Positions 5,961 through 11,691 of a DNA stretch of 13,210 bases are shown here, one piece after another. The stretch comes from Nanogingivalis sp963545035 (GTDB taxonomy: Bacteria > Patescibacteriota > Saccharimonadia > Saccharimonadales > Saccharimonadaceae). Location of the stretch: NCBI GenBank assembly GCA_963545035.1, contig CAUUHU010000020.1:1-13210 (forward strand), in the 5' to 3' direction. The notes under the pieces are model-generated. The model was not told where the DNA came from and ran no database searches. It saw nothing but the letters and a program-made list of their open reading frames with translations. The stretch's first letter is position 1, and each line of letters begins with the position of its first letter. A program made the translations under genes and the position numbers.

Positions 5961-6121
5961 TAAATTTTACTCCAATCTGTTCCTTTTTTCTAAAATCGTA
6001 AAGTTTCTTCGTTTGAATTTTGCCAAAAATCCAAAGCTGGCTGAAGAATTTCCCGCGCGTGCAAAAGCTTGCGACGCCCTAAATCACCCGTTAAGCCAAA
6101 GATTACAAGTTTAGTTTTCAT
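5960..6121 (-). pseudogene. zwf: Remnant of glucose-6-phosphate dehydrogenase (zwf), internally deleted
   Basis: From ATG 6121 a 43-codon frame runs to TAG at 5992-5990. Its first 21 residues (KLVIFGLTGDLGRRKLL) match the NADP-binding N-terminus of glucose-6-phosphate dehydrogenase (LVIFGATGDLxxRKLLPAL). The next stretch (REILQPALDFWQNS, then LRF) instead resembles the extreme C-terminus of the same enzyme (W-x-I-x-x-P-x-L-x-x-W, then the YPAG region). Reading past the TAG gives nine further codons to a TAA that overlaps the HIT start codon (TAATG). The simplest reading is a roughly 450-codon internal deletion plus a nonsense change. It keeps a ribosome site (ACGAGGA) and a promoter, so a 43-residue peptide could still be made. 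The C-terminal match is weaker than the N-terminal one. Confidence 0.6.
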
Positions 6122-6151
6122 TTATTCCTCGTTTCATTAATCTATTTTTTA

Positions 6152-6180
6152 ATTATATCATATTTCGATTGGTGATTAAA
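6152..6180 (-). promoter_or_regulatory. Promoter of the zwf remnant-HIT operon
   Basis: Minus strand TATAAT (6157-6152), with a poor -35 TTTAAT (6180-6175) at 17 nt. The predicted UTR of about 24 nt contains ACGAGGA before the ATG at 6121. Confidence 0.6.
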
Positions 6181-6207
6181 ATAAAAGCCACCGTAATTTG
6201 GTAGCTT
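6176..6207 (-). terminator. Intrinsic terminator of the small membrane protein operon
   Basis: On the minus strand AAGCTACC (6207-6200) pairs with GGTGGCTT (6192-6185), one G-U pair, around AAATTAC. The T-rich tail TTTTATTTTA follows. Confidence 0.85.
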
Positions 6208-6223
6208 AGAAATAACTTAAAAA

Positions 6224-6487
6224 TTAAAATCTTTCAGAAAGGATATGTCTCTTAATATCAACCATTCGGTTATATTCTTTTGTGCATTGCTCTGAAGGTG
6301 TTTTGTGGCATTCGTAATTTATTTGATCAGTATTGAGGTCTTGGATTAAATAATGCGATAGAGCATCTTTTTGAATATAAAATTGAATTCCCAAAAAGAT
6401 TGCAAAAATGCTCACGACAAAATTAAAAATAACTAATGAAATAATGATAATATCTTTTAAATTTCGTGGTTTTGTGAATTTTTTCAT
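6224..6487 (-). CDS. Small single-pass membrane protein, unknown function
   Basis: An 87-residue protein with a basic N-terminus (MKKFTKPRNLKD), one long hydrophobic helix (about 13-38, IIIISLVIFNFVVSIFAIFLG) and a polar, probably extracytoplasmic C-terminal half with two Cys (in ECHKTPSEQC), which could form a disulfide. I prefer ATG 6487, preceded by AAGGT about 8 nt upstream. An in-frame ATG at 6535 adds 16 residues but lacks a clear ribosome site. It follows the interrupted secreted-protein gene in the same orientation, before a shared terminator, so the two form an operon. A partner or immunity role is conceivable but unsupported by sequence. Confidence 0.65.
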   Translation of the reverse strand: MKKFTKPRNLKDIIIISLVIFNFVVSIFAIFLGIQFYIQKDALSHYLIQDLNTDQINYECHKTPSEQCTKEYNRMVDIKRHILSERF

Positions 6488-6553
6488 ATATGATACCTTG
6501 TTTAGATTAAATAAAAAAGAGTAGTTTTTCGTCATACTCAGGACTAAGAAGGT

Positions 6554-6934
6554 CTAAGGCATTCTATCTGTATATACTTGATTACCCGGTGCAATATTTA
6601 TTTGACCACCGTAAGTATTTCTTGGGAATACCCTCGTTTTGACATTATTTTGCCAATTTTGAGGCGTTCCTCCAACACCTATATGAAGAGAGAAAGGCTT
6701 ACCTTGAGTATCATAGTTCCAAGATACTGAATATCTTTGGCCTGGGACTGAAGGAGAGAAACCTGCCTATCCCGAACGTCCACCTTGAACTTCAACCCAA
6801 ATACCAACAATTGGTCTATGCCAAGAGTCCATAATATTGCCACTGGAAGCCTCTGCCTTAACACTTGAAAATACCAAAGCAACACCAGCTACCGCCGCTA
6901 CAGTAGATACACCTAACGTTTTTTGCAATTTCAT
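6554..6934 (-). pseudogene. Secreted protein gene interrupted by an in-frame TAG
   Basis: From ATG 6934, a typical signal peptide (MKLQKTLGVSTVAAVAGVAL, then VKAEA, cleavage near residue 29) leads a small exported protein. Codon 56 is TAG (6769-6767). The same frame then continues cleanly for 70 codons to a TAG at 6556-6554. The downstream part is rich in Gly, Asn, Gln and aromatic residues (for example GQRYSVSWNYDTQGKPF) and looks like a beta-rich secreted domain. The context GGRSG-stop-AGF suggests an original Trp (TGG to TAG). A very strong ribosome site (AAGGAGGG) and a promoter remain. Size, secretion and the following small membrane gene recall bacteriocin-type loci such as lactococcin 972, but no diagnostic motif is seen. 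A sequencing error is possible. Confidence 0.65.
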
Positions 6935-6985
6935 TGAATTGCCCTCCTTATAATGAAAAGTTCGATTATTTGAATAATCATAAAA

Positions 6986-7015
6986 ATTTTATCATATTTT
7001 TTTTTAAAAAGACAA
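6986..7015 (-). promoter_or_regulatory. Promoter of the secreted/membrane protein operon
   Basis: Minus strand TTGTCT (7015-7010), an 18-nt spacer and TAAAAT (6991-6986). The leader of about 45 nt contains hairpin GATTAT-TCAA-ATAATC and ribosome site AAGGAGGG. Confidence 0.65.
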
Positions 7016-7055
7016 CCTAATCTTTTTTAAAAAATTGTTTGTCTCCACGATTTAA

Positions 7056-7084
7056 TTGAAAAAAAATCAAAAATAAAGTAAAAT
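7056..7084 (+). promoter_or_regulatory. Promoter of tRNA-Ser(GGA)
   Basis: TTGAAA (7056-7061), a 17-nt spacer and TAAAAT (7079-7084), ending 8 nt before the mature tRNA 5' end. Confidence 0.75.
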
Positions 7085-7092
7085 AATTTTAT

Positions 7093-7180
7093 GGAGAGAT
7101 GGCCGAGTGGTTTAAGGCGCACGCCTGGAACGCGTGTTGGGCGCAAGCTCTCGCAGGTTCGAATCCTGTTCTCTCCGCCA
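7093..7180 (+). tRNA. tRNA-Ser(GGA)
   Basis: An 88-nt class II tRNA. Acceptor GGAGAGA pairs with TCTCTCC, the discriminator is G, and CCA is encoded. The anticodon stem CACGC/GCGTG encloses loop CTGGAAC, giving anticodon GGA for Ser codons TCC/TCT. A long variable arm and T loop GTTCGAATC are present. Confidence 0.97.
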
Positions 7181-7205
7181 AAAATCTATTTTTTGAAAAA
7201 AATCC

Positions 7206-7234
7206 TTGACTTTTCGAAAAATATCAGTTAAAAT
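7206..7234 (+). promoter_or_regulatory. Promoter of tRNA-Leu(TAG)
   Basis: TTGACT (7206-7211), a 17-nt spacer and TAAAAT (7229-7234), ending 14 nt before the tRNA. The tRNA can therefore be transcribed independently of the upstream tRNA-Ser. Confidence 0.8.
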
Positions 7235-7248
7235 AGTAAAGTAATTTT

Positions 7249-7333
7249 GCACGAGTGGTGGAATTGGTAGACACGCTAGTCTTAGGAACTAGTGCCAATT
7301 GGCGTGAAGGTTCAAGTCCTTTCTCGTGTACCA
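7249..7333 (+). tRNA. tRNA-Leu(TAG)
   Basis: An 85-nt class II tRNA. Acceptor GCACGAG pairs with CTCGTGT (terminal G-U), the discriminator is A, and CCA is encoded. The anticodon stem CTAGT/ACTAG encloses loop CTTAGGA, giving anticodon TAG for Leu CTA. The variable arm (TGCCAATTGGCGT) and T loop GTTCAAGTC are typical. Confidence 0.96.
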
Positions 7334-7345
7334 GAAATTATTTTT

Positions 7346-7380
7346 AAAAAACAGTTTTCGAAAGAAGCTGTTTTTATTTT
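7346..7380 (+). terminator. Intrinsic terminator after tRNA-Leu
   Basis: AAAAACAGTTTT pairs imperfectly with AGAAGCTGTTTTT around CGAA (7346-7375), followed by TTTTTATTTT. Confidence 0.75.
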
Positions 7381-7385
7381 GTAAT

Positions 7386-7414
7386 TTGCCCTGATCTTTA
7401 AAAAGTGATATAAT
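7386..7414 (+). promoter_or_regulatory. Promoter of murE, leaderless
   Basis: TTGCCC (7386-7391), a 17-nt spacer and TATAAT (7409-7414). The ATG begins 7 nt after the last base of the -10, exactly where transcription is expected to start. No Shine-Dalgarno sequence exists. Confidence 0.8.
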
Positions 7415-7420
7415 TTAAGT

Positions 7421-8731
7421 ATGAGCATTAAGAATACTTTAGCTAAAACCGCTCGAAAAGTTTTGCCAAAATCGGCACTTTTTGGGCTTGAAAGAACTTA
7501 TCGAAAATCTCGCGCAAAAGTAGTTGCGGCGCGTTACGGAAATCCTGCTCGTGACTTGCGGGTGATTGCCGTAACTGGTACAAACGGTAAAACAACTACT
7601 GTTAATTTTCTTAATGAGATTTTAAAAGAAGCCGGTTACAAAACAGCAATGTTCTCAACTGCAAATATCGAAATTGCAGGCATTCAAACAGTTAATGATA
7701 CAAATTCTACAACCGCAACTGTTTCGAAATTGCAAAAATTCTTTTATGATGCAAAAAAAGCCGATGTTGAATTTGCATTGATTGAAGCAACTTCGCACGC
7801 GCTTGACCAATATAAATTTGCTGGCGTACCAATTGAGATGGCGATCATGACTAATCTCACTCAAGATCACCTTGATTATCATAAAACAATGGAAAATTAT
7901 GCTGCAGCAAAAGCTAAGCTTTTCGAAATGCAACCACGCTTTATCGTTTTAAACACCGACGACAAATATTTTGATTATTTTAATAAATTCGAAGCTGGCG
8001 AGCAAAAAATAACTTATGGCGAAAGCGATTTGGCAGAAGTTAAAATTAAAAGCTTTAAACTTTACAAAAAGGGTAGTGAAGCCAAATTGCGAATCGATAA
8101 TAACGTAGCACTTGAAATTGCTACAAATTTGCCTGGAGAATTTAACGTTTACAACATGACCGCAGCAGCAGCGGGTGCGTATCTTTTGGGAATTTCGCTT
8201 CAAGATATTCAAGAAGGAATTGCTAACCTTGAGGGGATCTCTGGGCGCTTCCAATATGCAACATCAAATCTTCCTTTCGAAGTTGTAGTAGATTATGCTC
8301 ACACGCCTGACGCCCTCGAAAAACTTCTTCAAACTTCGAAAAAAATCACTAAAAATCGAACTATTTTAGTTTTCGGTGCTTGTGGCGATCGTGATCGCGA
8401 AAAACGCCCAATTATGGGAAAAATCGCTCAAGATTTAGCTGATCGAATTATCGTAACAGATGAAGAAAACTACACTGAAGATGCAAAACAAATTCGCGAA
8501 GAAGTCATTGCAGGATTTTCTAAGAAGAATGGAAAATTACCAGCAAATATTCAAGAAATTCCAGATCGAAAAGAAGCAATTCGAAAGGCACTACAGATTG
8601 CAGGAAAAGGTGATACTGTATTAATTACTGGCCTGGGTCACGAAGTTTACCGCATAATTGACGGCGAAAAAACACCTTGGAATGACACCGAAATTGTTCG
8701 TGAAGTTTCGAAAGAAATCTTTAAAAAATAG
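7421..8731 (+). CDS. murE: MurE-like UDP-MurNAc-tripeptide synthetase, short N-terminus
   Basis: A cytoplasmic Mur ligase that adds the third amino acid to UDP-MurNAc-L-Ala-D-Glu using ATP. Visible motifs are P-loop GTNGKTTT (53-60), EATSHAL (122-128), NLTQDHLDYH (145-154), K164 in YAAAKAKLF (the position carbamylated in Mur ligases), GRF (275-277), DYAHTPDALE (291-300), the FGACGDRDREKRP glutamate-ligase motif (318-330) and a late GLGHE where most MurE have GKGHE. It is 436 residues against about 490 usual. Only about 48 residues precede the ATPase domain, so the UDP-sugar-binding domain 1 is reduced or absent. The diaminopimelate-binding DNPR box is replaced by DEENYTED (347-354), which suggests a third residue other than meso-DAP, possibly L-Lys. 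Some CPR Mur-like ligases may differ in substrate. Confidence 0.9.
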   Translation: MSIKNTLAKTARKVLPKSALFGLERTYRKSRAKVVAARYGNPARDLRVIAVTGTNGKTTTVNFLNEILKEAGYKTAMFSTANIEIAGIQTVNDTNSTTATVSKLQKFFYDAKKADVEFALIEATSHALDQYKFAGVPIEMAIMTNLTQDHLDYHKTMENYAAAKAKLFEMQPRFIVLNTDDKYFDYFNKFEAGEQKITYGESDLAEVKIKSFKLYKKGSEAKLRIDNNVALEIATNLPGEFNVYNMTAAAAGAYLLGISLQDIQEGIANLEGISGRFQYATSNLPFEVVVDYAHTPDALEKLLQTSKKITKNRTILVFGACGDRDREKRPIMGKIAQDLADRIIVTDEENYTEDAKQIREEVIAGFSKKNGKLPANIQEIPDRKEAIRKALQIAGKGDTVLITGLGHEVYRIIDGEKTPWNDTEIVREVSKEIFKK

Positions 8732-8751
8732 CTTTCGAAAACTTATACCCT

Positions 8752-8781
8752 AAAAATCGCTCAAATTGTGGGCGATTTTTT
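8752..8781 (+). terminator. Intrinsic terminator after murE
   Basis: AAAATCGC (8753-8760) pairs with GCGATTTT (8772-8779) around a 11-nt loop, followed by T. Confidence 0.82.
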
Positions 8782-8811
8782 AAAAATAAAAAACCGCTCC
8801 TACGAACGGCT
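8781..8811 (-). terminator. Intrinsic terminator of the convergent small gene
   Basis: On the minus strand AGCCGTTC (8811-8804) pairs with GAGCGGTT (8799-8792), including G-U pairs, around GTAG. The T-rich tail TTTTTATTTTTA follows. It lies directly next to the murE terminator. Confidence 0.82.
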
Positions 8812-8815
8812 AATT

Positions 8816-9151
8816 TTAAATTTGGCTATAGATTTGTCTCATCCTTTTGCCCTCAAAAAAAGATACAGAAAAAACTTTGCGAATATACCAATTTTTAATT
8901 TCTTGTTTTTGGAAAGCTTTTGTTGCTTCTTTTAAATTGTTCTTATTTAACGTAAAAAAGAAACTTTTTCTTCCAAAAACCCCTATTGGTTCATAAAGTT
9001 CAATTTCTAAAAATAGATTTTCGAAATTTTTCTCATTTGACAATAACCTTGCTTTTTCTGGATTTTTAACTCGGTGAGTGTAAAAAATAGCATTTAACGC
9101 CAAAAATAAGTTTGTCGAGCCAAATCTGTTTAAAAGTTCTTTCGAATTCAT
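8816..9151 (-). CDS. Hypothetical protein of 111 residues
   Basis: I do not recognise this protein. It is basic, with no signal peptide or membrane helix, and is rich in Phe, Asn and Lys (for example FGRKSFFFTLNKNNLKEATKAFQKQ). It ends KRMRQIYSQI, so nucleic-acid binding is possible but unproven. An upstream in-frame ATG at 9208 would add 19 residues, but that ATG lies at the -35 of the promoter. ATG 9151 has ribosome site GAGGGGTGA in a leader of about 22 nt and is therefore the better start. The gene is divergent from the large surface protein, and the two promoters interlock. The short distance suggests possible co-regulation, though no link is proven. Confidence 0.72.
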   Translation of the reverse strand: MNSKELLNRFGSTNLFLALNAIFYTHRVKNPEKARLLSNEKNFENLFLEIELYEPIGVFGRKSFFFTLNKNNLKEATKAFQKQEIKNWYIRKVFSVSFFEGKRMRQIYSQI

Positions 9152-9179
9152 AATATCACCCCTCTCGAAAAGTGTTACT

Positions 9180-9208
9180 ATTTTAGCACGGTATTGATTT
9201 TTAAGCAA
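9180..9208 (-). promoter_or_regulatory. Promoter of the 111-residue protein
   Basis: Minus strand TTGCTT (9208-9203), a 17-nt spacer and TAAAAT (9185-9180). It overlaps the plus-strand promoter at 9194-9222, with interleaved -35 regions. Confidence 0.72.
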
Positions 9209-9222
9209 ATTTACAGTAAAAT
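9194..9222 (+). promoter_or_regulatory. Promoter of the surface protein gene
   Basis: TTGATT (9194-9199), a 17-nt spacer and TAAAAT (9217-9222). The leader is about 28 nt and contains AAAAGGGA six bases before ATG 9257. Confidence 0.72.
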
Positions 9223-9256
9223 AGACTTAAGCGAAATAGTTTAAAAGGGAATGGTA

Positions 9257-11059
9257 ATGAGAGTAAAAAATCATAAAATATTAATGCCTGCAGTTTCTGT
9301 GGCTGTTTTAGTTTTCGGTGTCGGGTATTATGGAGCACAGCTAGCCTCTAAGCAGAATACATTTTCGAAAGCTTTAGCTTATACTTCAGCAATCAATCCG
9401 GTTAGCCCAAGCACCGCACCAGATAGTTACGAGATTAAATTTACAGATAATAATTTTAAACGAGCATTGAATTCGGTTTTAATGAAGACCGATACTTCTC
9501 GAAATCTTGACAGTCCGATTACAGTGGGCGCTGCTAAAAAAATGACTGCATTTTGGCCAGATGCGCCTTATCGCAATTTTGAAAACCTTGAAGGAATCCA
9601 ATATTTTACAAATCTTGAAGTAATCCACGTTGCCGGAATAAGCAGCTTAAAAGATATTTCCGCAGCCGAAACATTAACTAAAATTAAAACGGCTTATTTA
9701 AGTTCATCAAATATTTCAGATATGTCGGCTGTAAAAAATTGGAAACAAGTTGGGTTGCTTTGGATTCACGATAACCCTATCACTGATTTTTCATTCCTTA
9801 AGGAGCTTCCACGCGCCTCAGTTTGGGGCATTCGATCGAATGCGAAAATTAAAGTGCAGAAGCTACAAAGAATTTTCAAAAATCCATTCATTAACTTTGA
9901 TGGAACAACTATGCCAATTGAAGAAAATGAGAACTTCATTAATACTGATGCCGATGGAAATCCTAAACAAGATGGTGGGTATATTAAAATTATTAAACCT
10001 GTGCTAAAAGGCAATTATAATTTTGAAGTTCATGAAAAAAATAATACTCTACCAAATGGAAATAAATTCAATTTGAATTTTAGCAAATCTACAATTACAG
10101 TTGAGGGAATTGACGTAAATTCTACCGAAAAACCAGTAATTAAATTCGAAGACACTCCGCTTTCAGAAACTACAACATTAATTTTCGATAAAACCTCTAC
10201 AAAATTAACAAAATCAGTTTTAGATAATCTTAAAGAGAGCTTGCAAATAAAACTTTCAAGAACATCAGGTTATTATGCAACAAGCGAAACATCTAAAATC
10301 ACCTCATTCGGAAATAATGCCAACGGCGTTTTAAACAATCAAGAGAATCAGCTAAATGGTGATTTCATCATAACTTCAACTGCAACTAACGAATACGGAA
10401 ACTCAACCACCGTTAAATTTCACCTTATTTTTGGGACAATTTCACGTGACCCAGTTAAAGATGCGCTTAAGAATTTAGATAATCAGCCAGATTATATTAA
10501 AAATGACATACCAGAAAGTTTAGTTGACGATGCAAAACAATTAATCGATAAACCTTTAACAACAGAGGACGAAATAAAAACTGCGGCCGATAATTTAAAC
10601 AATAAGATCAAAGAATTGCTTAATGAAGAAGCTAAAAATCAGAAAAAAGCGGAAGACTCCCTAGAGGAGATCGAAAAAAATCTTAACGATAAGAAGCTTG
10701 AAAATATTGATTCAGAGATTACTGATGCCGAAAATTTGATTTCGAAAGTTAAAGATGAACATAAACGCAAAGAATTAACCGAAAAACTTCAAAAGATTAA
10801 AGAATTAATTAATGCTAAAAAAGCAGAAATTGAAGCTAATAATTCTAAACCAGCAGAAGATAAGCCAGTAGAAGAAAAACATGATCTAAAAACTAAAGAC
10901 CAGCGCATTAATTCGCCAGAAACAGGGTTCTTGCGAGAAGACAAGAAAAAACAAGATGAACAGAATAACATTCTAGTCCTTACTGTTTTAATTTCGGCTA
11001 CCATCACTCCAGCGATTGCACTTATCATTAAAAGGAAGAAGAAAAATCCAAAAAAATAA
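9257..11059 (+). CDS. Cell-surface protein with leucine-rich repeats, helical stalk and C-terminal anchor
   Basis: A 600-residue exported protein. An N-terminal signal or anchor helix (about 7-30) is followed by a leucine-rich-repeat region of internalin style (about 90-200, for example NLEGIQYFTNLEVIHV and SNISDMSAVKNW). A probable beta-rich domain spans about 240-390, ending TATNEYGNSTTVKFHLIF. A charged helical region rich in Lys, Glu, Asp and Asn follows (about 395-540), resembling FIVAR/coiled-coil stalk modules. The end carries SPETGFL, a polar spacer, one transmembrane helix (about 575-592) and KRKKKNPKK. SPETG is like a sortase LPxTG signal but sits about 17 residues before the helix. 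The role is probably adhesion to a host bacterium or surface. The start at 9257 fits the ribosome site better than ATG 9251. Confidence 0.85.
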   Translation: MRVKNHKILMPAVSVAVLVFGVGYYGAQLASKQNTFSKALAYTSAINPVSPSTAPDSYEIKFTDNNFKRALNSVLMKTDTSRNLDSPITVGAAKKMTAFWPDAPYRNFENLEGIQYFTNLEVIHVAGISSLKDISAAETLTKIKTAYLSSSNISDMSAVKNWKQVGLLWIHDNPITDFSFLKELPRASVWGIRSNAKIKVQKLQRIFKNPFINFDGTTMPIEENENFINTDADGNPKQDGGYIKIIKPVLKGNYNFEVHEKNNTLPNGNKFNLNFSKSTITVEGIDVNSTEKPVIKFEDTPLSETTTLIFDKTSTKLTKSVLDNLKESLQIKLSRTSGYYATSETSKITSFGNNANGVLNNQENQLNGDFIITSTATNEYGNSTTVKFHLIFGTISRDPVKDALKNLDNQPDYIKNDIPESLVDDAKQLIDKPLTTEDEIKTAADNLNNKIKELLNEEAKNQKKAEDSLEEIEKNLNDKKLENIDSEITDAENLISKVKDEHKRKELTEKLQKIKELINAKKAEIEANNSKPAEDKPVEEKHDLKTKDQRINSPETGFLREDKKKQDEQNNILVLTVLISATITPAIALIIKRKKKNPKK

Positions 11060-11071
11060 AACGGTAGAAAA

Positions 11072-11111
11072 ACTATATTGCTATTTTCTTAATAAAGAAT
11101 AGCAATATAGT
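11072..11111 (+). repeat. Perfect 14-bp inverted repeat (long hairpin) after the surface protein gene
   Basis: ACTATATTGCTATT (11072-11085) and AATAGCAATATAGT (11098-11111) are exact reverse complements around a 12-nt loop. No T run follows on either strand, so it is not a standard intrinsic terminator. It could protect the 3' end of the surface-protein mRNA or limit read-through into the next gene. Confidence 0.85.
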
Positions 11112-11142
11112 GAGCAAATACTAGAGATTAATGGAGATTTTT

Positions 11143-11691
11143 ATGGCTTTTTTAAGCTACGATAAATATAAAAAATTAGAATTTAACTACAAGAAAGCGT
11201 GTGGGTTATGGCTAATTGTAGTAGCGGCGATTATTTTAATAGCTACCTTGGTTGGAGGAAAGCAAATAATAAACATGCAAGTGTTCAGCATTGGCTACGT
11301 TATTAGCTTTTTCTCGATCAACATGAATAAAAAGGTACTAGATAAACTATCCGATGGCCCTTCGAGCGAATTTCAAAAGAAAGTGTCATCGTATGCTGTT
11401 ATTTTACTAATTGTCTTGATGGTTTTACTAGGTGGCCCATTTTTTGCGACCGAAAATTGGAGATTAATTTGGCTAGGGGCGCTGATGGCAACCGCACTGC
11501 ATTTCTTACCTTATTATTTTGTGCATGGAAAGTCAATGATATATCTGGGTCTTATCTGTGCTATTAATGTTTTCATAGGGTATATTTACACTGACTTTCC
11601 GCTAGAGATAATTGCATATATTGATGCGGCAATTAAGCTTACATTTGGAATATATTTATTATTTTTCTCAAAACCATCAAAACAGAGATAG
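11143..11691 (+). CDS. Polytopic membrane protein, unknown function (DUF6609-like?)
   Basis: A 182-residue integral membrane protein with about six hydrophobic segments (near 21-42, 46-62, 85-103, 109-127, 133-150 and 157-177). A distinctive central stretch reads GPFFATENWRLIWLGAL, then HFLPYYFVHGKSMIYLG. I recall a Firmicutes family of small membrane proteins with a similar NWR-IWLG-HF-HGK pattern (DUF6609), but this is memory, not a search. GGAG (11133-11136) six bases before ATG 11143 supports this start over the ATG at 11131, which overlaps the ribosome site. No strong promoter is visible, so it may depend on read-through from the surface protein gene. It contains no TTCGAA word, like the rest of the right end. 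Confidence 0.75.
   Translation: MAFLSYDKYKKLEFNYKKACGLWLIVVAAIILIATLVGGKQIINMQVFSIGYVISFFSINMNKKVLDKLSDGPSSEFQKKVSSYAVILLIVLMVLLGGPFFATENWRLIWLGALMATALHFLPYYFVHGKSMIYLGLICAINVFIGYIYTDFPLEIIAYIDAAIKLTFGIYLLFFSKPSKQR

Noticed and set aside
6767..6769. TAG as a reassigned sense codon in this organism
   Set aside because: TAG is a credible stop for the genes ending at 4944, 8731 and 11691, two of them directly followed by terminators. The two internal TAGs would also need different amino acids.
6679..6885. A 68-codon minus-strand frame inside the interrupted secreted-protein gene
   Set aside because: It is out of frame with the signal-peptide ORF, has no ribosome site, and the signal-peptide frame is clearly the coding one despite its TAG.
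9152..9208. Upstream start (9208) for the 111-residue protein
   Set aside because: That start coincides with the -35 box of a good promoter, so it would not be in the mRNA. ATG 9151 has a strong ribosome site.
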